NCBI GenBank assembly: GCA_963705385.1
Contig: OY970075.1
Location: forward strand, 991,621 to 1,055,620
Source: MFD02979-c5 sp963705385
Lineage (GTDB): Bacteria > Bacteroidota > Bacteroidia > Cytophagales > Amoebophilaceae
Length of the DNA stretch: 64,000 nucleotides
Direction of reading: 5' to 3'
Made by a program: the position numbers and the translations under genes
Notes under the pieces: generated by a model
What the model was told of the DNA's origin: nothing
The model's input: only the letters and a program-made list of their open reading frames with translations
Database searches by the model: none
Shown here: positions 19,255-27,800 of the stretch, in pieces
Layout of the letters: each line of letters begins with the position of its first letter
How positions within the stretch are numbered: the stretch's first letter is position 1

Positions 19255-19825
19255 TTCTCCTGGCGCCCAGGATGGCTATTACACCCAAGAAGATGGCTAC
19301 ATCTGCCACGTTGAAGATGGGAAAGAAAGATAAATGTTCACCCCCTACCAAAGGAATCCATGGAGGCAATTTTGTTTCCCAGATGTCGAGGTAGAGCATG
19401 TCAATGACTTGGCCGTGAAACCAAGCCATGGGAGCAGCATGCGGAGCATTGTCTAGCAAAACAGCATAAAAAGTGCTGTCTATCACATTGCCCAGCGCAC
19501 CACCCAAGATTAGAGACCAGCCCCACAATAGCAGTGTGAACTGCTTTCCTTCTCTTTCTCTGTACAGGAGCCAGATATACCGGCCAATCATGAAGGTAGC
19601 AGCAATACGCCCTAAGGTGAGCAAAAGCTTGCCATAGGTAAATCCAAGCTGAATGCCAAAGGCCATCCCTGGGTTAAGGGTATAGTGTAATTTAAACCAG
19701 TTGCCAAGCAGCTTGATTTGTCCTAGAATCCCCATGTCCATATTGAAGTACACCCAGAGCTTGAAGGCCTGGTCAATAAGGATAACTACAAGGGCGATTA
19801 GATAGTATTTCCAGAGTCTTTTCAT
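19232..19825 (-). CDS. lspA: Lipoprotein signal peptidase (signal peptidase II)
   Basis: 197 residues, slightly longer than the usual 160 because of an insertion around residues 130-160, as often seen in Bacteroidota. Four membrane helices; the catalytic aspartates are in GNVIDS (near residue 115) and FNVADVAI (near residue 175). It cleaves diacylglyceryl-prolipoproteins at the lipobox Cys. Its presence implies functional lipoproteins, like the broken one at 1116-1944. The 3' end overlaps murC tail to tail. Confidence 0.96.
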   Translation of the reverse strand: MKRLWKYYLIALVVILIDQAFKLWVYFNMDMGILGQIKLLGNWFKLHYTLNPGMAFGIQLGFTYGKLLLTLGRIAATFMIGRYIWLLYREREGKQFTLLLWGWSLILGGALGNVIDSTFYAVLLDNAPHAAPMAWFHGQVIDMLYLDIWETKLPPWIPLVGGEHLSFFPIFNVADVAIFLGVIAILGARRINPAKTV

Positions 19826-20012
19826 AGCAAGCGGTAAATATACAAAAAGAGTCAGAAGCAGAGGTAAATGGTTGAGTTATTGAGTTATGTGGAGCAGGTA
19901 TATCCGCCCAATGCCAAGTCATTGAACCATCTGATAGGCTTGTCCACATGGCCTAGCCTCTATTCATGTAATGAACCAATACCCTAGCAAACCAATCAAC
20001 AAATGACTACGA

Positions 20013-20666
20013 TCACCTGGTGAGCTGAGCTATTTGTACATAGTAACGGCAAAAAGAAGTGAGCGGGCAGACATTGCACTGAGGCTTGCGTGCCAAGCAA
20101 ATGTAACGTCCATGCAAGATCAGCCAGTGATGTGCCTTGCCTATATATTGCGTAGGAAGGTGTTGCATCAATTGCTTTTCTACAGCTAGGGGCGTTGTAG
20201 CACTTTCCTCTACTAATCCTAGCCGCTTTGACACGCGCAACACGTGCGTATCTACAGCCAACGTGGGTTGGTTGTAGAGCACAGCAGCCACCACATGGGC
20301 GGTCTTCCGGCCCACACCAGGCAGCTTCTGCAAGTCTTCTACTTGCTCAGGTATTTTCTGCCCAAATTTTTCTACCACCATTGTAGCCATCTTAATCAAG
20401 TGCTTGGTCTTATTGTTGGGATAAGAGATACTCTTGATGTAAGGGAACACTTCTTCAAAGCTACTACTGGCCATGCGTGCTGGTGTAGGAAAGGCCTCGA
20501 ATAATGCTGGTGTAGCCATATTAACCCGTTTGTCTGTACACTGTGCACTCAAGATGACTGCTACCAACAGCTGAAAAGGATCTTTGTACTTGAGCTCTGT
20601 TACTGGCTCGGGATGGTGTTGTGTAAAGTGGGCAATAAAAGCCTGGTAGCGTTTTTCTTTTGTCAT
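20013..20666 (-). CDS. nth: Endonuclease III (DNA glycosylase/AP lyase)
   Basis: 217 residues. Helix-hairpin-helix LPGVGRKTAHVV carries the catalytic Lys, TLAVDTHVLRV the catalytic Asp, and the C-terminal Cys spacing C-x6-C-x2-C-x5-C (starting CLARKPQC) binds a 4Fe-4S cluster. It removes oxidised pyrimidines in base-excision repair. Length and motifs are those of an intact enzyme. It marks the boundary of the gene-poor stretch to the right. Confidence 0.96.
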   Translation of the reverse strand: MTKEKRYQAFIAHFTQHHPEPVTELKYKDPFQLLVAVILSAQCTDKRVNMATPALFEAFPTPARMASSSFEEVFPYIKSISYPNNKTKHLIKMATMVVEKFGQKIPEQVEDLQKLPGVGRKTAHVVAAVLYNQPTLAVDTHVLRVSKRLGLVEESATTPLAVEKQLMQHLPTQYIGKAHHWLILHGRYICLARKPQCNVCPLTSFCRYYVQIAQLTR

Positions 20667-20845
20667 GGTTGAATTTTTGTGCTCAAAATAATGACTTGGA
20701 AATGGTACGGAGGCACAACGATGTAAAGAGGCTTGTGGAGCAAAGGATTGGTGCAGTTTTATAGATGCTTTCGGCTAATAAACGCGTACTACTTTGCTCG
20801 AAACCTATCAATTTTCTATTAGCTACCCTCAGCGAATCCTTCACC

Positions 20846-21105
20846 ATGAAAGTTATTAAACTTTTTATAATAGGCGTACTCTTCCAGTATCAGTACTCAA
20901 CCTGTTTTAGGACAGGCACCCTTCCAATCCAAAATTGTAGGGAAAGCTAAAAAGGCTGTTGTAACTATTTATACAAATGCTTCCTTAAAAGCCTAGGGGC
21001 CTATCAATGAAATAAAAGGAAGTACAGGTTGTATCCGTTGACAAGCCCCGAGGCCTTGTCCTTACCAACAGGCATGTGGTAGATCATGTGGCCATTGGTA
21101 CTTAA
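20846..21105 (+). pseudogene. Remnant of a DegP/HtrA-type serine protease
   Basis: The first 20 codons after ATG 20846 encode a signal-peptide-like MKVIKLFIIGVLF. A frame change brings in QSKIVGKAKKAVVTIYTNAS, and after a stop and another shift the frame from 21040 to 21105 reads DKPRGLVLTNRHVVDHVAIGT. The TNRHVV block is the catalytic-His motif of trypsin-like S1C proteases, with the usual preceding glycine-rich G-x-G-[CS] segment. The Asp and Ser parts of the triad and the PDZ domains are missing. The reading stops 10 bases before the end of the neighbouring transposase remnant, so insertion of that element probably ended the gene. Confidence 0.7.
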
Positions 21106-21114
21106 ATCTCCCTA

Positions 21115-21842
21115 TCATATACTTCTGGGTGGCCCGCCGACTAGCTGGCTCTAGGTTCCTTTGCTTGGTTGCTTACTCAGGAGCTGCTTTCTACTCCTTT
21201 TCTTAGGTAATATGACCCTCTTGTGGATTCTACCTAGCCCTTGATGCCCTTCTATCAGCCATTATCTCTATGCTAGGATGTAATAGGTTTTAAGTTTCCT
21301 TAAATATCCCAAAATCGTGCCACCTGCCCTTGGAAAACCTTGTGCATAGGTGCATAGCACCGCTCCTGTTTGCTTGTGTATTACTATCTGCCTCTTTATA
21401 ATTATAATTTGCCTTTTCTTTTTGTCTGAGTAGTAATGCCGCTGCTTTTTTTAAGTCTCTCTATGGGGTTTTCAGTTATATCAAGCACGACAAGTTCATA
21501 CGCTCTCTGGCTGCCCAACAATTCTTCACGGCCAACAAGGGCAAGGTCCGGGTGCTTAACAATGGTATCCTCAACCCATCTAATATCCCTATAGCAGGCC
21601 TTTTCTGATACACCATAGCTAGCCAGCAAGGTGAAAGCAGGTGCCGCTATTCTCTAAGGTATTTTAAAGCCATGAGGAGCCTGTCTTCCAGGGCTAGCTT
21701 GTTAGGCTTACCGCCCGATGGTTTCTTATTAGCTTCAGCTGTTTTGAGGATGGCGAGCATTTTGTCAAAAGTGGAGCGTTGAACACCTAGTTAAAGGGCA
21801 GAACGCTTGAGGATTCAAGGCTTTGAGGCTCTGAAATTTCAT
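21115..21842 (-). mobile_element. Degenerate IS5-like (DDE_Tnp_4) transposase
   Basis: Read on the minus strand from an ATG at 21842, the six-frame translation passes through GVQRSTFDKMLAIL, KLALEDRLLMALKYLRE, ASYGVSEKACYRDIRWVEDT, VVLDITENPIERLKK, KRQIVIHKQTGAVLCTYAQG and IHKRVILPKKRSRKQLL. These follow, in order, the helix-turn-helix and DDE_Tnp_4 domain of IS5-family transposases (D-x-TE-x-PIERP, then KKKRHTLKTQ). At least four frame changes and stops separate them. I did not find clear terminal inverted repeats or a target duplication. It is dead as an element. Confidence 0.75.
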
Positions 21843-21906
21843 GGCAAAGTTTTTTGGCTTTTTCCCAGCTTAACTCCCCACCTCCAGTTGTGCAAGAGGT
21901 CTAATG

Positions 21907-21936
21907 AAAAGGGAGGCATTTTTACCTCCCCTTTGA
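21907..21936 (-). terminator. Intrinsic terminator of the Cys-rich micro-gene
   Basis: On the minus strand a GGGAGG/CCTCCC stem (21911-21916 with 21925-21930) with an 8-base loop is followed by four T. It lies 23 bases past the stop codon of the small Cys-rich gene. Confidence 0.7.
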
Positions 21937-21958
21937 CTCTAGTGCTAATTTAGCTGTA

Positions 21959-22102
21959 TTAGCTACAGCAGATTCCCACCCTACAACTGCAGGTATCTGC
22001 TCCACAGCACTTAGTACTACCAGCTACCAACATGGAAGAGCTACCTAAGTTTACGTGATTAGCCAACTCTTCATGTCCAGAGATTAGACGTAGGTTATCC
22101 AT
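21959..22102 (-). CDS. Small Cys-rich peptide (47 aa), possible RiPP precursor or metal-binding peptide
   Basis: ATG at 22102, stop TAA ending at 21959. The first 30 residues (MDNLRLISGHEELANHVNLG, then a Ser/Met/Val-rich linker) contain no Cys. The last 15 hold six Cys in a symmetric CC-x4-C-x-C-x4-CC pattern (KCCGADTC, then SCRVGICCS at the end). A Bacteroidota-type promoter lies about 55-85 bases upstream and an intrinsic terminator just downstream, so it forms a complete single-gene transcription unit inside an otherwise decayed 2-kb region. There is no membrane segment. Leader-plus-Cys-core layout recalls ribosomally made modified peptides; metallothionein-like or disulfide-rich peptides are alternatives. 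No modifying enzyme or dedicated exporter is adjacent. I do not recognise the family. Confidence 0.6.
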   Translation of the reverse strand: MDNLRLISGHEELANHVNLGSSSMLVAGSTKCCGADTCSCRVGICCS

Positions 22103-22157
22103 AGTTTTTACGGTTTATAGGGTTAAACACAAGGCACATGCGCGTTTTTCCTCACTT

Positions 22158-22187
22158 AAAATCTAAAAAAGTTTTGGAAAAAGCAAA
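22158..22187 (-). promoter_or_regulatory. Bacteroidota-type promoter of the Cys-rich micro-gene
   Basis: On the minus strand TTTG (22187-22184) is followed after 18 bases by TAGATTTT (22165-22158), close to the Bacteroidota consensus TTTG at -33 and TAnnTTTG at -7. This predicts a 5' leader of about 50 bases before the ATG at 22102. Confidence 0.5.
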
Positions 22188-22294
22188 ATATTTAATAAGG
22201 AATATGAGCACGCGCTAAAAGTTTTGCCCTTGTCGTTAATAGCCCACAAGCATTAAGCCTTGACTCAATCCTCCTCCTTAAGTAGAGCGGGGTA

Positions 22295-22570
22295 GTGCCT
22301 TTGCTACTGGATGAGTTAAAAAGTGTCACACCTATTAGCACAACCATCATTCCTACAATCTATGCTTGCGTAGAAGTACTCCATGAAGTCTCCCATGGTA
22401 ATGCAATGAGCAAATACCGCTAGAAGGCTCGAATTGAGAAGGCAATAATAAGCCTAGAGAGGGCTATAATACCATACAAACACCTAGGATCCTTGACAAT
22501 TGGAGTAGGCAAGCTAGTCTGTAGATTAGGGATTGCTCAGCTTTGGGTACATAAATTGTACAAAAGTTAA
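22295..22570 (+). pseudogene. Remnant of an unknown protein with an HExxH motif
   Basis: Frame 2 from GTG 22295 to TAA 22570 reads as 91 protein-like codons interrupted once by TAG at 22421. The first part contains VEVLHEVSHGNAMSKYR, where HEVSH fits the HExxH zinc-protease signature; the part after the stop is basic then hydrophobic (KARIEKAIISLERAII, then TIGVGKLVCRLGIAQLW). No start with a good context is seen and the family is not recognised. An open frame of this size with one stop could arise by chance, so confidence is modest. Confidence 0.35.
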
Positions 22571-22752
22571 TCTTATTATGACTATTCTGTACGTTTAAAA
22601 TAATGGTTACGCACTATAGAAACATTTATGATTGGAGCACTAGTATACTTGCATTAATAACACAAGTTATTTCACTTAACTTGAAATCATCAGTGCTACA
22701 TTTACTTCAAAAAGCTTGGCATTTTGGATTAGCTAGGAGAAAGTTTTTGAGT

Positions 22753-22834
22753 GCGGATGGAGGGACTCGAACCCCCAAACCTTGCGGCGCTAGATCCTAA
22801 GTCTAGTGCGGTTACCAGTTTCGCCACATCCGCG
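22753..22834 (-). tRNA. tRNA-Leu (anticodon UAG)
   Basis: 82 bases on the minus strand. A 7-bp acceptor stem (GCGGATG with CATCCGC), a D arm, an anticodon stem CTAGA/TCTAG holding the loop CTTAGGA with anticodon TAG, a long variable arm as expected for leucine, and a T arm with GGTTCGAGTCC. The discriminator base is A. The 3' CCA is not encoded; the bases after the discriminator read CTC, so it must be added by the enzyme encoded at the left end of the window. Confidence 0.95.
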
Positions 22835-22908
22835 GAAGAACCCCAAACTTACGGCAAAAATTAGACTAAATACACCAGGACAAATTTTATTTTCATACTT
22901 CTCATAAG

Positions 22909-24126
22909 ATGCAGCAACAAAGCGATAAAGTAAACCAAGAAAGAGAAATACTCAGGAAGTATCGAAAGTTGTGTCAAGTCACGGCTCCAAACATAAGGGG
23001 CGAAGAAGCAAAATCCCTTAAAAGAGCCCTACGTTTTGTGCTAGAAGCCATCCAAACGCTACCCTATGAACAAGGGTATGCTATGGTACTCCACGGCTTA
23101 GAGACAGCAACCATCATAGTAAAAAAGTTTGGCTTAGGCACCCCTAGTATCATCTGTACACTTTTGCATGAGGCAGTAGAAGTTGTAGGTATTTCTATCC
23201 AAGAAATTGAGCAAAGCTTTGGCAAGGAAGTAGCCTATCTTGTTGAGCGCATGCTGAGTATAGAAAGGATACCCAGACTTGACGCATCCACCTATGCGGA
23301 AAAGCTCAAAAGGTTGAATGTAGCGCTAGCCGAAGATGGAAGAATCCTACTGATCAAGTTGGCTAGTTGCCTTCATGATATGTGCATAATCACCTCCCTA
23401 CCTCGCGAAGTTCAGCATACTATAGCACAGCAAGTAAAGCATGTTTATATACTGCTAGCACACCAACTAGGGCTTTACCCAATTAAAACAGAACTCGAAG
23501 ATCTGTACCTGAAGTTTATAAACCCCACCGATTATTATACCATTCATGAAAAGATAAGTTTTGATAAAAAGGTGCAAGAGCAGTTTTTTCAACGCTTTAA
23601 AGCTCCTATCGAAAAAGCCTTGAAGGAGCATGGGCTTATTTTTGCATTGAAATACCGGTTCAAAGGTACCTTTTCTATTTGGAACAAAATGAAGACGCAA
23701 GAGATTCCTTTTGAAAAAGTATATGATCTATTTGGCATCCGCATTATTCTGGATGTCCCCTTGGAAAAAGAAAAGTTAGTTTGTGGACAAGTCTATACAC
23801 TTGTACTAGACCTTTATACGCCAGACCCAAACAGAACAAGAAATTGGATAGAAAAACCTAGAGATAATGGATATGAGTCTTTGCATACCACTGTTATGAG
23901 TAATGAAGGCCGATGGGTGGAGGTACAGATCCGTACCAAGCGAATGGATGAGATAGCTGAAAAAGGACATGCTGCACACTGGAGATATAAGGGAGGCAGC
24001 GCAAACTCAGAAACAAAGGAAGATGCATGGCTAATGCGCTTTAGAAACCTATTAGAAGAAAAGGGAGCGCAGAGTTTAGACCACTGTGTAGCAGAAGGCT
24101 TAAAATACAACTTTAATACGGCTTAG
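22909..24126 (+). CDS. Truncated RelA/SpoT-type (p)ppGpp synthetase, hydrolase site degenerate
   Basis: 405 residues, against about 735 for a long RSH protein. The HD domain fold is recognisable in residues 50-200, but its metal-site motifs are changed: LLHDxxED is LLHEAVEV, and KLADRxHN is KLASCLHD. The synthetase domain keeps FKGTFSIWNKM, VYDLFGIRIIL, DNGYESLHTTV and VEVQIRT, ending in AEKGHAAHWRYK. The TGS, helical and ACT regulatory domains are absent; the frame stops at a TAG soon after the synthetase domain. It should make, but probably cannot degrade, (p)ppGpp. It is a solitary gene 74 bases from tRNA-Leu, facing the GH3-family gene across two hairpins. Confidence 0.88.
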   Translation: MQQQSDKVNQEREILRKYRKLCQVTAPNIRGEEAKSLKRALRFVLEAIQTLPYEQGYAMVLHGLETATIIVKKFGLGTPSIICTLLHEAVEVVGISIQEIEQSFGKEVAYLVERMLSIERIPRLDASTYAEKLKRLNVALAEDGRILLIKLASCLHDMCIITSLPREVQHTIAQQVKHVYILLAHQLGLYPIKTELEDLYLKFINPTDYYTIHEKISFDKKVQEQFFQRFKAPIEKALKEHGLIFALKYRFKGTFSIWNKMKTQEIPFEKVYDLFGIRIILDVPLEKEKLVCGQVYTLVLDLYTPDPNRTRNWIEKPRDNGYESLHTTVMSNEGRWVEVQIRTKRMDEIAEKGHAAHWRYKGGSANSETKEDAWLMRFRNLLEEKGAQSLDHCVAEGLKYNFNTA

Positions 24127-24288
24127 TAAGCCGTTGATACTAGAAGTTCAACCAGTCAGTTTGCCTCTAGGAATTGGCTCATTGGCACCTTACTTAAAGC
24201 TCAGGCTCAACAGGCGCTTCCTGTAGCATTTCATAAAAAATCAAGCCAACTGAACAACAAGTAGAGCGAGCTATCTCTGTTAGCCTAG

Positions 24289-24356
24289 GTACTACCTTTT
24301 CTCAGGTAGTACACAAAGGCTTCCATCAAAACCGCTGAACCTGATGGTAGTTTTTT
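24289..24356 (+). terminator. Two hairpins between relA-like and GH3-family genes
   Basis: First a perfect 9-bp stem GTACTACCT/AGGTAGTAC with a 6-base loop (24289-24312). Then CCATCA/TGATGG (24323-24328 with 24342-24347) followed by TAG and six T (24351-24356), a good intrinsic terminator for the plus-strand RelA-type gene. The convergent minus-strand gene ends at 24359. Confidence 0.6.
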
Positions 24357-24358
24357 CC

Positions 24359-25870
24359 TTAGAGCATTGCAAATATATCATCAAGGTATTGCCTGTTGTT
24401 AGCCAGTCTGGGGACTTTGTGCTGGTCTCCTAGCTTGCCTTGTTTCTTGAGCCAATTGTAAAATACACCTTGCGGCACTTGGTGTATAATTGGCTTGGTG
24501 AGTAGTATGTCTTTGTAACGTTTTGCTTCGTAGTCAATGTTTAAGTCTTTCAAGGTAGCATCCAGAATAGCTATAAAATGCTCCAGGTCGCTAGGAGGGG
24601 TAACAAACTCAATAATCCACTCATGACTACCTTTTTTACCCTTTTCAATATAGCTAGGCCCTGCCGTATAGTTGTTAATCGTGGCACCTGTCATTTGGCA
24701 AGCCTTGGTAATAGCTTGCTCCGCATTTTCAATGATTACTTCCTCACCAAAGGCGTTGATAAACTGCTTTGTACGGCCTGCTATTTTTATTCTAAATGGT
24801 ACCAGCGAAGTGAATTTAATAGTGTCGCCAATTTGGTAGCGCCAAAGTCCTGCATTGGTACTGATAAGTAATGCATAAATTTTTCCGAGCTCAACCTCCT
24901 CCAGACCAATAGCTTTGGGGTGTTGCTTATCTATTTCATCCATGGAGATGAACTCATAAAAAATTCCATGATTTAATAGCAAAAGCATGTCTGATGCATC
25001 TACCTGGTCCTGTACAGCAAAGAACCCTTCAGAGGCATTGTAAACTTCTAGGTAATGTAAATTGGGAGATGTGATAGCTCGAAACAGCTCTTTATAGGGG
25101 CCTAAGGCAACGCCGCCATGGATAAACAGTTCTAGCCTAGGCCAAACGGCGTGTATGTACTGCTCACCCTTTATAGCAAGGACTTTTTGGAGTAAAGACC
25201 ACACCCAGGTAGGTACCCCTGCAATGGAGGTAACGTTCTCTCCAACCGTGCTCTTGGCTAGTTTTTCTACTTTCTCTTCCCACTGCTCCATCAAAGCAAC
25301 TCCTAATTTAGGTGTCCTGCGCCATTGTGCCCAAAAAGGTAGGTTCTTCATCAGCACTGCAGAGACGTCGCCATAGTGGGTAGCTAAGTTAGGATGAAAA
25401 TTGTTAGGACATAAGCTCCCCCCTATGCCAATGCTTTTTCCTTTAGCTATCTGGCTGTCAGGGTAGTTATTGACGTAGATAGACAGCATGTCTTTGCCAG
25501 CTTTGTAATGACCTTCTTTGAGGGCCTCTGGAGAAACCGGAATGAGCTTGCTCCTTGCATTGGTAGTTCCTGAAGACTTGGCAAACCAAGCGATCGGTGC
25601 GGGCCAGAGTACATGCTGCTCTCCTTTAAGGACGCGCTCAATATAGGGATAGAGCTGCTCATAAGTATGAACAGGAACACGCGCTTTAAAATCTGATATA
25701 TGCTTAATCGCCGAGAAACCAAATTGCTTTCCAAAAGATGTGCGCTTGCTTTTATCTACAAGTTGGCTTAGCAGCATTGCTTGTGTTTCTAGAGGCCGAT
25801 TGATAGAGCGCTCTAGGTGTATCATACGTCGTTTAAAGAGCCAATGTAAAGGATGATGCACTAAACGCAT
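24359..25870 (-). CDS. GH3-family acyl-adenylate-forming protein
   Basis: 503 residues, matching Bacteroidota GH3 (auxin-responsive promoter family) proteins. Recognisable are the N-terminal region with FGKQFGFS, the ATP-loop-like KSSGTTNARSKLIPVS near residue 112, the central YNASEGFFAVQ near residue 300, and WRYQIGDTIKFTS with the conserved YxxGD near 365. Plant members ligate amino acids to hormones; the bacterial substrate is unknown and no partner gene is adjacent. All motifs look intact and the length is full. Confidence 0.85.
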   Translation of the reverse strand: MRLVHHPLHWLFKRRMIHLERSINRPLETQAMLLSQLVDKSKRTSFGKQFGFSAIKHISDFKARVPVHTYEQLYPYIERVLKGEQHVLWPAPIAWFAKSSGTTNARSKLIPVSPEALKEGHYKAGKDMLSIYVNNYPDSQIAKGKSIGIGGSLCPNNFHPNLATHYGDVSAVLMKNLPFWAQWRRTPKLGVALMEQWEEKVEKLAKSTVGENVTSIAGVPTWVWSLLQKVLAIKGEQYIHAVWPRLELFIHGGVALGPYKELFRAITSPNLHYLEVYNASEGFFAVQDQVDASDMLLLLNHGIFYEFISMDEIDKQHPKAIGLEEVELGKIYALLISTNAGLWRYQIGDTIKFTSLVPFRIKIAGRTKQFINAFGEEVIIENAEQAITKACQMTGATINNYTAGPSYIEKGKKGSHEWIIEFVTPPSDLEHFIAILDATLKDLNIDYEAKRYKDILLTKPIIHQVPQGVFYNWLKKQGKLGDQHKVPRLANNRQYLDDIFAML

Positions 25871-26198
25871 GGGGTCTATTGGACGTACGCTCCTTGTTCA
25901 GTTTTCAGGAAGCATTAATTAAGGTAAGCAAAAATGTTAAGACAACTTCTACTTGTTTGTAATAAACTTGTTTATTGAGGCATGGAGTGAATTGGACCAA
26001 GCCCTAGGCTCTTAAATTTAAAGCATATAATGGCATGCAAGCAAATACCTTTACAGCCAAAGGCACAGTCAGCAAAGCAATAAAGCAAATGGGAAAAGGT
26101 TAGTAACTTATCTGAGGTTGCTCTATATTGTCATCTAGATAAGTGGAAAAGTACAAACTAAACGCGTATTTGTTCTAACTTATTTTAGCCTATCTACT
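25871..26198. other. 328-base divergent intergenic region
   Basis: No gene or convincing RNA is seen. It must hold the promoters of the divergent GH3-family and first floA genes. An imperfect repeat of the block AAACTTGTTT around 25950-25980 is the only visible structure. Confidence 0.5.
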
Positions 26199-27182
26199 AT
26201 GAACCCCCTTTTGAACCCTCTTTGGCTGCCTTTCCTATGCATCGCTATAGCTGTTGGGCTTCTTTTTCATTTTGTACCTATTAACTCATGGTTTGCAGCG
26301 TGGTCTGCTGGCGCGCCTATAGGGCTGTTTGCGCTTACTTCCATGCGCACCCGGGGGGTACCACCACGCATCATTATTGAATCCTTGGTTACAGCTACCA
26401 AGGCTGGTCTGAAGGTGACTGCTTCAGAAATTGAAGCTCACTATCTGGCAGGGGGCCGCATTTCTTCAGTAATACGCGCCCTGATTACTGCTGACAAAGC
26501 AGACCTTACCTTATCCTTTAAGCAAGCAGCAGCTATTGACCTGGCAGGTCGTGATATATTTGAAGTAGTGCAGACCTCTCTAAACCCTAAAGTGATTGAT
26601 ACAGCTCCTGTACCTGCTGTAACTGCTGATGGCATTCAGCTAATTACCAAAGCCAAGGTAACAGTAAGGACTCAGCTCCACCAATTTATAGGAAGCGCTA
26701 GCGAGGACACGATCCTAGCCCGGATAGCTGAAGGCATTATCACTGCCATTGGCACTGTAAAAACCCACAAAAAGGTATTAGCTGATCCCACATTAATTTC
26801 TAGGTTAGTGTTTGATCAAAGATCCGATGCAGACACAGCCTTTGAAATCCTTTCTATTGATATTATTGACACAGACATAGGCAATGACTTTGGCGCTAAG
26901 TTGGAAATAGATCAAGCCAAAGCAGCATTGAAGGTAGCAGAAACTAGATCAGAAGAACGCAGAGTCATAGCTGCAGCTTTAGAGCAAGAGACCCATGTAA
27001 AATCGCAAGACGCAAAAACCCAGGTGATCTTGGCAGGAGCTGAAGTGGCCAATTCTATTGCTGCAGCTTTACGAGACGGCGGCGCTTTGCTCATGGAATA
27101 CTACCGCGTGCAAAATAACAAGGCAAATAAAAACCTGCCCATGTCCACCCCGGAAGGAACAAATGAGCCACCCGCTCAATGA
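26199..27182 (+). CDS. floA: Flotillin-like protein FloA, copy 1
   Basis: 327 residues, as in the FloA (former UPF0365) family. An N-terminal membrane hairpin (residues 8-50), then PPRIIIESLVTATKAGL, KVTASEIEAHYLAGG, and a long helical PHB/SPFH part ending in a coiled coil (residues 235-300; ALEQETHVKSQDAKTQ). FloA forms membrane microdomains that scaffold signalling and secretion proteins. It is about three-quarters identical by eye to copy 2 at 28072, mostly in the core; the membrane segments differ more. A decayed small gene follows it, as it does copy 2. Confidence 0.93.
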   Translation: MNPLLNPLWLPFLCIAIAVGLLFHFVPINSWFAAWSAGAPIGLFALTSMRTRGVPPRIIIESLVTATKAGLKVTASEIEAHYLAGGRISSVIRALITADKADLTLSFKQAAAIDLAGRDIFEVVQTSLNPKVIDTAPVPAVTADGIQLITKAKVTVRTQLHQFIGSASEDTILARIAEGIITAIGTVKTHKKVLADPTLISRLVFDQRSDADTAFEILSIDIIDTDIGNDFGAKLEIDQAKAALKVAETRSEERRVIAAALEQETHVKSQDAKTQVILAGAEVANSIAAALRDGGALLMEYYRVQNNKANKNLPMSTPEGTNEPPAQ

Positions 27183-27312
27183 GGATAAGTAGCTAGTAGC
27201 TTTTAATGAATTACCTTGGTAAAAGTAATTGGGCTTGCAAGGCAGTATGAGCTTTCTCACTTTTTTATGTTGTAAGGGTAAGGTTCACAAAGTTAAAATC
27301 AATTAGTTATAC

Positions 27313-27800
27313 ATGAAAAATACAAATATTTGCTATTATGATTGCTTGAAGCAGTGGTTACATGGGCCTGTAACCCCAAGTCATATGTACCAAAAAGCAG
27401 GAAAGCCAAACTAGAGCAAGCCTTGGAATAGTCTAAAGCGCAAAAGCTGGTTCAGTAGGGGCAAGATTCCCTTAAAGCTATAATAAAAGCCCGTGGCGAG
27501 GCGCCATACTAGGCATAAACTGCTACGAAAACTACTGCAGATTGGATCGTGAAAGAAACTGCAGCGTCTCAAGGAAAGCAAACTGTAAAGGAAAGTTCCA
27601 AAGAATCTGCTGTGCAAGTGGTGAAAAAAGAATTTCCAGGAGAGTCAGATGACTTATACCAAAAATTAGTCGACTTTGAATATGAACTAATAAAGCTATT
27701 ACTAGACGCATTAGACTACTTCTTCTTAAAGAGCGATCTTTGCAACACTTTTTTATACTCCCTTGAGAAAATTACTTCAGTAGCTCGCCATGAGGTTTAG
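27313..27800 (+). pseudogene. Decayed small gene downstream of floA copy 1
   Basis: Frame 3 reads AKLEQALE, stop, SKAQKLVQ, stop, then after two more stops TADWIVKETAASQGKQ and an open segment to 27800 (VVKKEFPGESDDLYQKLVDF, then ELIKLLLDALDYF). The AKLEQALE...LVQ and QKLVDF...LIKLLLDA blocks match AKLDQALK...LIQ and QKYVDAAYGLIKLLVD in the pseudogene behind floA copy 2. The 5' end has a hydrophobic signal-like stretch in another frame. The 83-residue open frame at 27549-27800 is the best preserved part and might still be translated. The function is unknown. Confidence 0.55.

Noticed and set aside
20765..20950. 61-codon plus-strand frame as an intact small gene
   Set aside because: Its ATG at 20846 and hydrophobic start belong to the protease remnant; the rest goes out of frame.
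22603..22800. 65-codon plus-strand frame ending at 22800
   Set aside because: Its 3' part is the reverse complement of tRNA-Leu; the open frame is a by-product of the tRNA sequence.
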